Source of the DNA: Casuarina equisetifolia | Lineage: Eukaryota > Streptophyta > Magnoliopsida > Fagales > Casuarinaceae | Assembly: GCA_028551475.1 (NCBI GenBank) | Contig: CM052354.1 | Span: forward strand, 10,499,172-10,563,171 | Direction of reading: 5' to 3' | DNA: 64,000 nt | Shown: in pieces, positions 11,787-23,188 of the stretch | How the letters are laid out: each line of letters begins with the position of its first letter | How positions within the stretch are numbered: the first letter of the stretch is position 1 | The notes under the pieces: model-generated | What the model saw: the letters and a program-made list of their open reading frames with translations, nothing else | What the model was told of the DNA's origin: nothing | Database searches by the model: none | Translations under genes and position numbers: made by a program

Positions 11787-11799
11787 AGAGGGGGAGGTA
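11787..11799 (+). other. Polypurine tract of the chimeric LTR element
   Basis: AGAGGGGGAGGTA abuts the TG of the 3' LTR. This is the site where plus-strand DNA synthesis is primed in LTR elements. The text before it (CCTTGAGGACAAGGTT) resembles the end of Ty3/gypsy interiors and hints at the parent superfamily. Confidence 0.8.
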
Positions 11800-12234
11800 T
11801 GTAGCAGTCTAGAAAAGTGCAGTAGCCACATCACCTTATAAGTTCCATGTTAGTAGTTGATTGCCAAGCTCTAGACAAGAACTAAAAGGATAAATGAGCT
11901 TGCCTAGTTAGTAGATAGTTATTTTTGTTAAGCAATTAAGATTTATTTCAATTTGTTAGAGTCTATTAATTTTGTTGGCTTATGTTAATAAGGTTGTGAA
12001 GCATATATAGTTAGTCTTAACAACTGGCCAATAGCTATAAATAGGAGAAGCACCTTAGTCATAAAGCTTGTTGTAATTCAGTTCTATGTAAAAGTAGAGA
12101 GAGGTCTTGGGCTCCCTCAAATTAATCCCAAAACTTGTATCTGTTCCATGTACTTTCATGATTAGACATAATACCAAGCTTTGATTACACTGAATTTCAT
12201 TGATAATCTCAAACTAAGTTCCTAGACCCTTGCA
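11800..12234 (+). repeat. 3' LTR, full length
   Basis: 435 bp, beginning TGTAGCAGTC and ending CCCTTGCA, followed by the ATCTC duplication. It has CTATAAATAGG near 12036, then a run (ACCTTAGTCATAAAGC onward) missing from the 5' copy. Confidence 0.88.
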
Positions 12235-12299
12235 ATCTCTATCAAGAGATCTTTAGAATATGAAATAAGTTGTGAAAGCTCGCATAGGCCCACAAATAA

Positions 12300-12430
12300 G
12301 CAACCTTTTAGGCCGTTGTTATCTAGTTGAACCTATAAGGAATTGCATTTTTTGCATGGTTTGTCCAATTTTTGATATCTCATGTTGTTCTCCTCACTTC
12401 CATTTTTTCTAGTCTTTGCCACTAATGTAC
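12300..12430 (+). pseudogene. Decayed PUT 5' leader exon, cut off from its body
   Basis: The stretch GTTATCTAGTTGAACC through GCATGGTTTGTCC to TTCCATTTTTTC follows, in order, the minus-strand first exon upstream of the intact PUT gene (plus coordinates about 21200-21330). It is noncoding. The rest of the pseudogene resumes near 14160. The material between is gypsy sequence and a TRIM, which therefore split this leader. Confidence 0.7.
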
Positions 12431-12431
12431 G

Positions 12432-13150
12432 CCTTTAGCACAAGGGAGTCACTAATCAATTTGACTACAAAACACTACTTAGGTAGGTGATTTAGTAAGG
12501 AAAGGCCTAAAGAAGTGGTGTTTTTTGGTTAAATTTAGCTAAACAATTGTAAAACACCAACTATTGTATGTCCATTCAAATGATATTCTTTGAGGCACTA
12601 TATGGGTATAAGTTAATTGAACTATAACTTTGAGATGATAGTTAAGCATGAAGTAAATGAGTTCCTCATGTTCACAAAACACAAATGATTAAGTCACACT
12701 TATAGTTCAACCAAGCTCATATTGAATTGTATGCTAACAAAAGGAGTCAAAATGAGAGTTTAAGGTAGGTGACTTAATATACGTAAAGTTGCAACCTTAT
12801 TGACAATTGACATTGTCTAAGAAGAAATATTACAAGCTAGTGCCTCATTTTTGCAGGCCATTCGTGATCTTGCAATGCATTGGCTAGGCACCTTATAAGC
12901 TTGCATTACCACTTGATGTGTTGATTTGCCTAGTATTTTATATCTCTCAATTGAAGAAGGTGATCAAATGATGTTGATAGATAGTGAGGGAAGATTATCG
13001 GTTGAGTTTACAACAATGTTTGTAACGAAACACCAAGTTGTTCATTCAACTTGTGATTCATTTACCCAATTTTTGCCCAAAATTGGTGGTGGAGCACCTT
13101 CTTGATTGGTGGGGTAATCTTTACATCTCAGAGTGTATCTTGGCATCAAT
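12432..13150 (+). mobile_element. Ty3/gypsy integrase C-terminal relic
   Basis: Degenerate plus-strand coding traces in several frames. An integrase-tail-like FEALYGYKL (about 12585-12620) is followed by NKRSQNESLR and a KL/YKLALPL-like tract (about 12735-12925). A QLKKVIK trace and GEGRLS-like text follow, as in the region between gypsy integrase and the 3' end. Stops and frameshifts are frequent. No LTR was matched to it. Confidence 0.65.
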
Positions 13151-13660
13151 CCTTTAGTTTTCTTGTTTATCTATCTATTCCATCTTTGGATTTTTGTTTT
13201 TCCTTTTTCTTTCAACCTAAAGACACCTTTTTCCATAAAAAAACTCAAAAAAACTTGCAAAAATAACCACCTTAAACCTAAGCAGAGGCCACCCAATCTG
13301 CATTAATCTGCAAGGCAACTAGTGAGTTGCACGGATGGGGCAAGAGCAGATTTGCTAATACAATAGTTTGAACACTTAGACTATGAGTCAAGATGGGAGG
13401 ATAAAGAGTACACTTATGCCTGATTCTTAGAGTTTCAAATCAACACTTGAGAATAAGGGTTTGGTGAAGGGGTAAAGATTGTCTTGACCCAAGCAGCCCA
13501 AGCCATCTAGCAATAAGGCCCATAGCAGGGGTCCACATCAAGGAGGTAAAAATGCAACACCTTCGGCAAAATGGGGGTCACCGATCAATTTGAGTGAAAA
13601 ACATTAGTTAGTTAGCTGTAGCCATATGTGATGTGTCGTAAAGTAGCAAAGTAGTGTAAC
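13151..13660. other. Intergenic/repeat-derived, no gene
   Basis: No open frame of note. Probably more decayed gypsy sequence separating the PUT leader from its body. Confidence 0.4.
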
Positions 13661-14021
13661 CATAGTGTTGGAGGATTAAAATATCCAGTCCCACATTGGG
13701 TAAGGCGACAGGAGAACCTGGCCTTAATAAGTTTCCGCTAGCAACCCACTATTGCACAATTATGTGTTTAGTTGGGCCCTTCAATTTCTAATATGGTATC
13801 AGAGCCGGTCCTGTGTCCTACCTACCTTGGTGTGGTCCCTCTAGATTGGTCCCACCTCTCACCGCGCCCAACGTGAGACTGCGGGGAGTGTTGAAAGATT
13901 AAAATATCCAGTCCCACATTGGGTAAGGTGACAGAAGAGCCTGGCCTTATAAGCCTCCGCTAGCAACCCACTATTGCATAGTTCTGTATTTTAGTTGAGC
14001 TCTTCAATTTCTAATACATAG
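13661..14021 (+). mobile_element. TRIM (miniature LTR retrotransposon) 1
   Basis: Two 128-bp direct terminal repeats (13666-13793 and 13889-14016), both containing CCAGTCCCACATTGGGTAAGG and ending CTTCAATTTCTAATA. TGGTATCAGAGCCGG, the initiator-Met tRNA primer site, starts at 13794. A purine tract ends just before 13889. Only 95 bases lie between the repeats and nothing is coded. Target duplication CATAG is perfect (13661-13665 and 14017-14021). Both repeats end in TA where CA is usual. Confidence 0.93.
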
Positions 14022-14159
14022 TATTTGGTATTTGTTGTTGTAGTAATCCATAGTTGCAATTTTTTATGATTGCATTCGGACTAGAATGAAGTATTAAGGA
14101 TCTTGCGGTGCTCTTTATGAAAAGAATACTTGAGGCATTGTTGGAAATTGTTGTTCGTG

Positions 14160-15700
14160 TTAAATCTTTTGTACAATTTGGTAGTGATATGTCCCAGGTT
14201 GTGACAAATTATCAAGTCTCTTTCCCCTCTATTCACTATTTGGGCTTTGCATTTATAATCTTGTTTATTTTGCCTCATTTTCCTGCAAATTTGCGAATGA
14301 CCCATCTCTATTTCTGATATCTTTTCATTTCTTTTAATGTCTACTTTGTTGATTACAATGTGTGATTCCTCTCGCATGGTTTTGCATGCGATCTCATAAA
14401 AACCCTTTATTAGTGTGATGTATATTGAAAATTATAATGGTGATGGGATATGTGTTGGTTGGTGAAGTCCCTCTTCCTAGAGCTAATAAGATGAAGAGAA
14501 TTTTGGTTCTTCCCCTTGTCTTCCTAATTGTAACGTTCCTACTAATTATTATTGATTTCTTAATATTATTACTTGAATAATAAGTGGGTCAATACAATAC
14601 TAGTAAGACGCAAAAAAGATCTATTGAAAAAAGTGTATCTCAATGCAAATATGGGGAGCAAAACTGTATGGACTTCGGTTACAACTAATTTTAAGGGTTA
14701 AATAGTTATTTTAAATTTAAATTTAAATTTAAATTTAAATTTAATTTATTGTTTAGTCATTAAGTTGTTTTAAGCTACAAATTTTAATCTATTTAAGAGT
14801 TCATTCCATATAATTTAAGTTGTTTGAAGTTACTAGCAAGTCTTTTATTCCAAAAAGTTCAAATCCTATCTTAAAAGGTTTAGATTTCAAGAAATTCCAG
14901 TCTCTTCTAAAAATGCTAGATTTTAGCTCTTTATAGTAGTTCTTGTTCTTTCGTCAACACAATCATCATAGGGGAAAAGAAGAATCATGTCGCTGGGACG
15001 ATTTTATCGACCCGTGCAACCCACAAGACCCATCACCCGCTCTACAACCCGGACTCGTTGGAGCCAAAATCCAAATTTGACACCTTGAAGAATGGAATCA
15101 ATGACCTATGAGTCAACAATGGCAAAAGCACAAGGGAGCCAAGATGAGAGTGATAATGGAAGTTCCAATAAATTATTCTTCTTAGAAATTATGGGCCCGA
15201 TGAGGAAGACTAATCCCGGAAGTTGAAGAATTTGGACTTGGAGGTTTAGGTTTCTATTAAGGGGTGTGGAATTTAGTGTTCCTATTAATAGTCATGAAAT
15301 TTTATTCTTAATTTGTTAATATTATTACTTAAATAATAAGTGGATCAATATTACAGCCAAATATGTAAACTAAAACTGCATGAACATTTGGCTTAACATA
15401 GATAATGAATAAATAAGAGTTAAAATAAAAAATTAATTTAAATATAAATTCAAATTCAAATTATTAAGTTAAAAGTTATTAACATGCTCATACATTCGAA
15501 ATAGAACTTGGGACCTAAAGGTTAGGTGTGTCACATGCTCCCAATTGAACCAAACATTTATGGACACTCAAATTTATATTGGGAGTCTAAATTATTAGGT
15601 CTCAAAAATTACTAGCTAGGCAAACAATAATACAAAAGGCAAAAGCTATGTAGACAATTAAGCAGGCTAGCAAGACAAAATCCTTCTTGGGATAGGTGCT
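14160..15700 (+). pseudogene. Decayed PUT polyamine transporter copy 1
   Basis: 14205-14425 matches the 5'UTR intron of the intact PUT gene (TTTGCCTCATTTTCCTGCAAATTTGCGA in two adjacent pieces). The coding start follows at about 14424: AAAATTATAATGGTGATG for the intact EDYNGD, then GTTGGTGAAGT, then TTGGTTCTTCCCCTTGTC. The initiator ATG is TTG. Homology stops near residue 35. An unrelated insert of about 1 kb follows, and a trace of the LNYWDSIST segment returns near 15590-15620. Most of the transmembrane region is lost. The insert also appears in copy 2, so the two copies duplicated after the insertion. Confidence 0.85.
14711..14745. repeat. Microsatellite (AAATTT)n
   Basis: Six-base period AAATTT repeated about six times inside the insert of PUT copy 1. 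Confidence 0.9.
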
Positions 15701-15739
15701 ATTTTTGGAAGGTGAGATAAGGTGAGATTATAACTAATG

Positions 15740-17096
15740 TACATTGAAGATTATAATGCTAATAGATATGTATTGGTTGCAGAATTCCCTCTTCCTAGGA
15801 CAAATAACATGAATAGAGTTTTGGTTCTTCTTCTTATCTTTTTAATAGTATCCTATTAATTATTATGAATTTTTATTGTTTATTTTTTAATATTATTACT
15901 TAAATAATAAGTGAGTCAATATAATAGCCTTAAGATGCGTAGAAGATTTATATAAAAGAGTATATCTCAATGCAAATATGTGGAGCAAAACTGCATGAAG
16001 TTATTTTAGATTTAAAATTAAATTTAAATTTTTATTTAGTCATTAAGTTATTTTAAGTTACTAAAGTCTATTTAAGAGTCCATTCCTTGCTATTACAAAA
16101 CAAGTTTATTTAATTCCTTGCGATTGCAAAACAAGTTTATTTAAAAACTGTGCAATCCACGAGACCCATCACCCACTCTATAACCCAGCCTCTTTAGGGC
16201 TAAAATCCAAACTTGCCATGTTTCATAATGATATCAAAGACCTATAAATCAACAATGACACAAAAACAAGAGAACCATGATGGGAGTGATAATGAAAGTT
16301 GCAAAAAATTACTCTTGTTAGAAATTATGATTTCTACTATTTTTATTGTTGATTTCTTAATATTATTACTTGAATAATAAGTGTGTGAATATAACAGCCA
16401 TATGTGGAACAAAATTCTATGAACTTTGAGTTTGTATTTTTTTTTAAGTACTTAAACTTATATCCCTTCAAGTATCGAACCTGGAACCTAAAGGTTACAA
16501 ACAACTTATGTTCCCCATTGAATCAAACACTTATTGACATTAAAATATACATTTGGGTCCTAAATTACTGAGACTCAAAAAAGCACACTAACAGCCAAAG
16601 TGGACAACCCAAAGAAAACTCTTCCAAAGGCTCTGCGTTGCGCTTTGATATTGGCAGCTCTTGGGTACTTCTTCCCTCTTTTAATTGGTACAGGGGCAGT
16701 CCCAGTCAACCGTGAGTTGTGAACTGATGGGTATTTAGAAGATATTGATAAAATTCTTGGAGGAGTTTGGCTGAGTTGGTGGATCCAAGGAGCTGCAGCC
16801 GTGTCAAATATGGGAATATTTGTAGCTGAGATTAACGGTGACTCATTCCAACTTTCGGGCACGGCAGATCATTTTATTCTCACCTTCAGCTTCAGCTTCA
16901 GATGCTATCATGCTGACTGTCCAAGAGATTATAGCCGCAGAGAATTACTTGTACTGTTTCGGAATGAGGCACACCACTGCATCTCGGCCTTACGTGATAC
17001 CCGGGGAGACGGTTGGAGCCATTCTTTTGTGTATTCCTCTAACTATATTGATTTGTGCCTTATTTGCTCTTTGTACATTCAAGGTCTTACCCAAAT
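15740..17096 (+). pseudogene. Decayed PUT polyamine transporter copy 2
   Basis: Begins with the PUT start region (GAAGATTATAATGCTAAT for EDYNGD, near 15750). It has the same insert as copy 1, then resumes at about 16560 with [37 protein letters not shown] and [22 protein letters not shown] of the conserved ELWTDGY is TGA (stop near 16720). After FQLSGTAD a deletion removes the next loop, and the reading shifts frame through [16 protein letters not shown]-like and TASRPYV-like pieces to KVLPK and a stop at about 17096. Residues about 36-230 of the intact protein are missing. It is convergent with the intact gene. Confidence 0.92.
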
Positions 17097-17100
17097 GATT

Positions 17101-19333
17101 TAATTGGGAACAATTATAGTCCACTTAGTTGGAAGCAAGTACTGTTTGCAACTCTTGATTTTAGGGTTGACACTAGGTAGGAATGCAAGTTTAACCTAGT
17201 GTGTAAAAAACAAAAAAGGAAAAGAAAAAACAGTCATAGCTTTTGTCTCTTTACCCAAATGAAAAGAACAGTCAATTGCAACACAGATTTTTCTCCTTCA
17301 ACCTTATGACTACAGTTGATAATAAGGGTTTTTGCTCTTCAACTGTTCCATCCAAGAAGTTTTATGCAATGACTACAAGGTACCTCACTGCCTTTTGCGG
17401 GAAATCGGTTTGGGTTATATCCAGTAGATACAATACAGCCAAAATCTAGAAATTCAACTCGTAAAAGCTTGCTTATCTGTTAGCCTGTCTGAGCTAGGAT
17501 CAGAAAACTGAAGCTTGCTTATGCCGGTTTACAGTTTCTTTTCAATAGACCTTCAGCAGACTTGAAAAGAAAAAATGTCAAGAAATATCCACTTACTGAC
17601 TTTTTGAAAAGAAAAGATAAGAAAAGAAAAACTAATAATTTCCTCTGCATTGGATTGTAGCCAAAAAAGCTCCCTCGGTTTAACAATAAACCAGACATTT
17701 GAAATGGCTTGTGAACCCAGTACCCATAATAGCAGGTCAATGATCACAGTGGGATATGGCTGAAATTTGTACCATTCTCCAATTTGTGGAGCCACATGTA
17801 CTAGTCAAGTTCATCTCATGTATTGCTAGAAGAAGAAAATGACAGCCAAACTGTGAACCGAGATCAGTTTTTTCTCGGCCATTAAAAGAGATGATACAAT
17901 AATTGTTCCCAAACAAAAATTTGGGCTCCCATTTCTTAGCAAAATTTGATAGATTAAAGTTTTATTCCTAATATCTAAAATGCTTTAATTCATAACATGT
18001 CATCCCTAAAACAATTTAAATGGCATCAGTTTAATTATTCCATCCATCAGATTGGAGAATCAATTACTAGAATTGCCGATGTAGCAAATTCGGACATGGT
18101 GTTAGTAGCTTACATGAACACTAGAAAGTGAGTAAAGTACATGTGAAAGTTACAGTGAAAATTCTTTTATTAACATGTTATATTAAAAGATCATACAGCA
18201 TCACATGTCAGTAAGTGAATAAAAAGGTAGCCATAATCCACAGGGCATGGTCGGGAATGATGGTTAGCTTCAATTTGAAAGGGTAGGACCCTGTGGTAAA
18301 CATAAGGTTTAGTGGCTTTAACAAGACAGCATTGATAATGTGGATGGGTGGACAAAGGTAGGGGCCACTTATGGAGGGAGGGCTGGGGAGGTAACTGAGG
18401 AGGAGAAGGGAACGTTCATGCTTCCTTCAGATTTCAGCCCTAATAAGACCGTTACCGCTACCAAGGAGGAAGATGTTTGATAACATTTCTAACGGTGGCG
18501 TTTAGGGTGGACAGGAGGGAGATTGTGTTTTACTCAATCAGAGTAAAATGAAAATAAAACTAAATACTGAAATTGCATGCCCTCGATCCTCTGATATGCC
18601 AGCTCGGGAGAAGAAAAAGTGGTAAAATAACAGTGTCCCCTGTATGTGTTTATTAAATTGTCTTTCTAACATGCCATAATGATACCACATCAGAAATTCC
18701 AACCAAAGAATGTTGTGTCTGATGGACAAAAGAACTAAATTGCTGCCCTTTACACCGTTTATGTATGACACTAGAAGTTTTTACCTTCAATGGTAAAATG
18801 AATTTCAGAAACCAAAAGTGCATTTGAGTAGAAACTTAACTTGAAGCCAATAGGGATAACAAAATTACGATGCTTCTGTAGCATGTAATAGCTTCTTTCA
18901 TAGATCAACAGAACAGCAAACCTTCATCCCCACACTGATGAAAATTTGGAATTAATTATAGAAAAACAAAATGCTGAAATTTTCTCACATTCGGTAATAC
19001 CTAAATTTTAAAGCATAACCTTGATCTACCATCATACTAAAAACAAAGATGATAAATGGCAAGTAACCACATATGGCTAAGTATCAAAACAGTACAACGG
19101 GTAAATAAGGTAGAATGCCACCTTGGGATTCTTGTTGCAATATAACTCAGCCAAACTGGTCATCATGGCACAAGGATTACTACTCAAAAGCGTAGAACCA
19201 ACTTGGAATATTGTCCGTGCTATGTCTGTGAGAAATTCTTTCAAACATTGGCAACATGAACTGATTCATCTGCTCGATCCTAGTCACCCCTCTGTCTGTT
19301 CTCCCTTTACTTTCTTTGCTAGACCTGAATGCA
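17101..19333. other. Intergenic between convergent PUT copies
   Basis: No gene recognised. Open frames are short and have no family features. The right end presumably includes the 3'UTR of the minus-strand PUT gene. A G-rich stretch at about 18350-18500 is also non-coding by eye. Confidence 0.5.
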
Positions 19334-20752
19334 TCAATCTATTAAGGAATTATTGCTGTCCTGAACGTTACCATGAAGATCTGGGAGGTCAGAACTAACA
19401 GAGAACTTAATCCATCTCTTTTTTTCCACGTGCTTGAGACAAGGCTGCAGCACAAGGCCAATCACCACTGCGGCCATACTTACAAGAAAGACTTTGAGTG
19501 TAGAAAGAGCCAATACAGCAAAAATCAATATTGTTGGAGGAATACACAAAAGAATCGCTCCAACTATCCCCCCAGGTATCTTGTAAGGCCGAGATGCAGT
19601 GGGGTGCTTTATCCGTAGCCAGACAAAAGCTATGAACTCCAAAATCATTCCAAAACAGTACAAGAAATTCTCTGCAGCTATAATCTCTTGGAAGCTCAGC
19701 CATGATAGCAAGAGGACACCTGAAGCTGAGAATAAAATCCCTATAAGAGGAGTTCCATGTCGAGACCTTCTGCCAAAGAATTCCGGCAGCATCCCTCGTT
19801 CTGCCATGCCCAAAAGTTGGAATGAGTCGCTGCTCATCTCAGCTACAAACATTCCCATATTTGACATGGCTGCAGCTCCTTGGATCCACCAACTCAGCCA
19901 AGCTCCTCCAAGAATTTTAGCAATATCTGCGAAATACCCATCAGTCCACAACTCACGGTTGACTGGGACAGCCCCCGTACCAATTAAAAGAGGGAAGAAG
20001 TACCCAAGAACTACCAATATCAAAGCGTAAAGCAGAGCCTTTGGAAGAGTTCTCTTTGGGTTGTCCACCTCACCAGCAAGTGTGCTTATTGAGTCCCAAT
20101 AATTTAGATTCCAAAACAAAGTGTTCAAATACAAATTCCAGTCCACGTCATGTAGATTTACCTCTAACCACCGGGAGGGCTCCAATTTTGGAATTCCCAC
20201 AAGACCCATAACCACAAAAGGAAGGATTGAGAATATCCCTAGAAGAACAGCAAGCCATCCCACAATTGTTAAGCCCCTATAGTTCATGTATGTGAGGATA
20301 ACAGTCAAAGCTATCACTGCCAGGACTCTTGGTAAACCACCACCTAAAACCGGGATTGCTGACTTCAAGTAGTCCAGAAACAGAACCGGGTAGAGAGCAT
20401 TATCAATAACCCCACTAAGCCATTTCATCCAACCTTGCTGAAAACCCCAGTAAGGACCCAAAGCAGCCGAAACCCAAACCACATAACCTCCATTCTCGGG
20501 GAACATGGTACCCATCTCCGCAGTTATTAAAGCTTCGGGAACACTCCATATGAACGGAAAAACCAAGAACCCAAGAAGGGCTAAAAGAGGACCAGCGGCA
20601 CCAACAGCATCCTCCACCCCGAATGGGCCCCCGGAAACCTCATAGAAGATTAGGAAGACAAGGGGAAGAACCGAAACTCTCTTCAAGTTATCTGCCCTAG
20701 GAAAAGGAACTTCACCAACCGACACATATGCATCACCATTATAATCTTCCAT
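19334..20752 (-). CDS. PUT: Polyamine:proton symporter, PUT/LAT family (APC superfamily)
   Basis: 472 residues in a single coding exon. The protein matches plant polyamine uptake transporters of the RMV1/LAT type, which import polyamines, and in Arabidopsis paraquat, with protons across plasma or internal membranes. Family features are [17 protein letters not shown] (residues 29-45, first membrane helix), [104 protein letters not shown] and a charged tail with EKKRWIKFS. About 12 membrane segments are expected. The first ATG is at 20752; an in-frame TTG 12 codons upstream lies in the leader just after the 3' splice site. The length is typical. Convergent decayed copies lie at 14160-17096. Confidence 0.96.
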   Translation of the reverse strand: MEDYNGDAYVSVGEVPFPRADNLKRVSVLPLVFLIFYEVSGGPFGVEDAVGAAGPLLALLGFLVFPFIWSVPEALITAEMGTMFPENGGYVVWVSAALGPYWGFQQGWMKWLSGVIDNALYPVLFLDYLKSAIPVLGGGLPRVLAVIALTVILTYMNYRGLTIVGWLAVLLGIFSILPFVVMGLVGIPKLEPSRWLEVNLHDVDWNLYLNTLFWNLNYWDSISTLAGEVDNPKRTLPKALLYALILVVLGYFFPLLIGTGAVPVNRELWTDGYFADIAKILGGAWLSWWIQGAAAMSNMGMFVAEMSSDSFQLLGMAERGMLPEFFGRRSRHGTPLIGILFSASGVLLLSWLSFQEIIAAENFLYCFGMILEFIAFVWLRIKHPTASRPYKIPGGIVGAILLCIPPTILIFAVLALSTLKVFLVSMAAVVIGLVLQPCLKHVEKKRWIKFSVSSDLPDLHGNVQDSNNSLID

Positions 20753-21550
20753 TGCAACAGAAGTTTGTCTACTTGCAGTGTTCCTCAATTTCTGCAGTCA
20801 ATATTATGCACTCAACAAAAGAAAGACTCGATTGAAATAAACAAATCTCAGAACCAAAACTAAATATTTACACATGAACAATTCAATTGAGAAATTTAGA
20901 AGCAATATGCATGATACTCACCAACGGGTTCTACAAGATCACAGGCAAAACAATGGAAAGGAAATCAAACATGGTAATTAACGAAACAGACATCAAAATA
21001 AATGAAAAGACATCAGAAACATAGATGGGTCACTCGCAAATTTGCCGTAAAATGAGGCAAAACAAAAATGATTATAGACGCAAAACCCAAATGAGAAACA
21101 AAGGAAAGAGAGACCTGATAATCATTGTCATTTGACACCACAGACAGAGTAGACATAGCAATGAACAGAGTGCGTTTCTAAGCAATTGAAGCACCAAAAC
21201 GAGAACAGCGAGGACGGGAAAAAATGGAAACGAGGAGGACAACAGAAGATATTAAAAATCAGACAAACCATGAAAGAAATGCGATTCCTTAAGGGGGTCG
21301 ACCAGATAACCTCCACCAAAAAAGCTCACGCCATAGTAACCCCCCGCTTCCACTCAGAGAGACAGAAGGAAAGAGGGGAAGCACGAGATTGTCACGAACA
21401 CATATTCCGAGATTCCGAGACAAATCGCACGGCTGCAACAAACACTTGTGTTGGCATCTACTTTCCCTTAGAACTGCTGGGGGTTCCAGTTTCCAAGCAA
21501 TTTGAAGATTGTCGCTTCTTGGATGGGGGGATTTTTCTCGTGGGTACTTA
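20753..21550 (-). other. 5' leader and leader intron of the PUT gene
   Basis: A candidate leader intron runs from donor CAG|GTCT at 21115/21114 to acceptor TGCAG at 20792. That leaves a short leader piece 20791-20753 before the ATG. The first noncoding exon probably extends to about 21300-21550. Support comes from the decayed copies: matches to this exon occur at 12300-12430 and to this intron at 14205-14425, in the same order. The donor is weak (GTCTCT). No clear TATA box was seen. Confidence 0.6.
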
Positions 21551-23188
21551 TTCTACGGCGGATTAAGGAACTGGGGACTCGCAATTTGGTAAAGAGTAGG
21601 ACCCTTTCTTCCCTTTACTTTTTCCCCACGGATTTTCGTCAGTGTTCATCTTTTCAACCATGTGATTAACATTTCCCTATCTCTCACCACTGTAGATTTC
21701 CAGAGTCAATTTTTAGGCTGAAAACAGAATTATTATATTTTAATGCGTATCTAACCACTTTAAGTGATAAATTTAGAAGTGAGATCTATAAGTACCTAAT
21801 TTAATAGTGAATAAATACCATTTAAGACTTAAGAGGTTTCAAATTCAACATATTGAGCATGCATGAGTTTAGAAGAAAAAATCTTTGATTGGTGATAAGC
21901 TAACAAGATTTATGATTTTTTATTTTCAAATTTGACACTTGTTGTAATGCGTGAGTGTGTAAAATCAAAAATATATATTTAAAAGATGTAATTGTAACAT
22001 AAATATTGATGAATATGTAAATATTTTACAAATAAAGAGAGCCATTACAATAAATAAAAAAATAGAAATACAAAATTGAATTCATAAAGAATATCTAAAG
22101 TTAGTTTAAGATTCCTTCACATTATGTTTATGATAAACATCTAAATTTGAGTGATTCTTATGGTTTGGATTTTGTTGGTTTATAAATTTAATATTTTTTA
22201 TCATTCACTCTTAAATATCTAATAAATTATTACTACATCATCAAAAAAGTAATCTAAAACTAATAAAGAGCATAGGTTACACTTTTTTTTATTCATGAAC
22301 TTGAAAAAGAAAGGTGTTATTGGCTTTTCATTTTTATTTTTATAACACAAGTACCTAAAAAGTGAGGATTGGGGACTTGAACTTATGATCAATAAGACTG
22401 TCGGTCAGGGTTTTTGACCTATTAACTTGAAGTAAAGAAAAATTTGAAAAATTATACAAAATTACTATCTTAATTTGGCATCTAACAAAAAAATTACAAA
22501 GAAAAAAAAACATGTGTGATGGAAATTGTAGCAATTCCTTCCCCACTAATGAGATTGATTAGACAAACCCTTTCCGCAAGGCTAATCACATCATTTCTTT
22601 AGGAAATTCTTGATGGTTCGAACAATTTTCTCCTTTAGAAAAGATTCCAAGGATGATTCAATCAGCTTATACCTTAAAAGGTAATCACATCACCCTTTAA
22701 AGAGTCTTGTAAGAATGGACCAACTTTCAAGCTAGAGAATCGTATACTTATCTTCAAAATCTATTTCAAGGGGTAGTCGAATCATCCCAAATGAGAAGAT
22801 TATCTTATCACCTCTTTCTCTAAATAGATTTTTTCTTTTTTTTTTCTTTTCTTTTTAGCCTTTCTTTACCACGAATCAGCAAGCAAGAGAATAGTTCCCA
22901 TCTCAGGCCGGACTCAGATGTACACTTTGCTCCATATGCTGATGCATGCAAGTGGCTACATTACACAGAAAAGACATCCCAGCAAGCAAAGAAAACGACC
23001 TTTAAAATATCAAGCATTATGGAGGTGGGTTTAAATATGTTTTACTTTATTCTCTTCACCTTTTTTAATCATAAATTTTTGTTCTTTATTCCGACATGCA
23101 AATGCGATAAGAATGGAGGAGAAAATCCAGACAAGTACAGTCTGTATATGATATATAAAGACACAACACAAATAAAGAAAACAGCATG
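21551..23188. other. Intergenic, AT-rich
   Basis: No gene recognised. About 22540-22850 has short purine/pyrimidine-rich repeats but no open frame with family features. Confidence 0.5.

Larger units (their letters stand above)
9369..12239 (+). mobile_element. Non-autonomous LTR retrotransposon carrying host-gene fragments
   Basis: The element runs from TG at 9374 to CA at 12234 and is flanked by the 5-bp duplication ATCTC (9369-9373 and 12235-12239). Direct terminal repeats start TGTAGCAGTC at 9374 and 11800. A primer-binding-like TGGTATCTAGAGCC lies at 9630, near the initiator-Met-tRNA type TGGTATCAGAGCC. A purine tract AGAGGGGGAGGTA ends at 11799, directly before the 3' LTR. The interior has no recognisable reverse transcriptase, integrase or protease, so it must have depended on another element. 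Instead it holds one long chimeric frame (9660-11699). The LTRs differ at many sites, so the insertion is old. It lies just upstream of the decayed PUT leader at about 12300. Confidence 0.9.

Noticed and set aside
19373-20030. Plus-strand ORFs across the PUT gene
   Set aside because: Antisense shadows of the PUT coding sequence.
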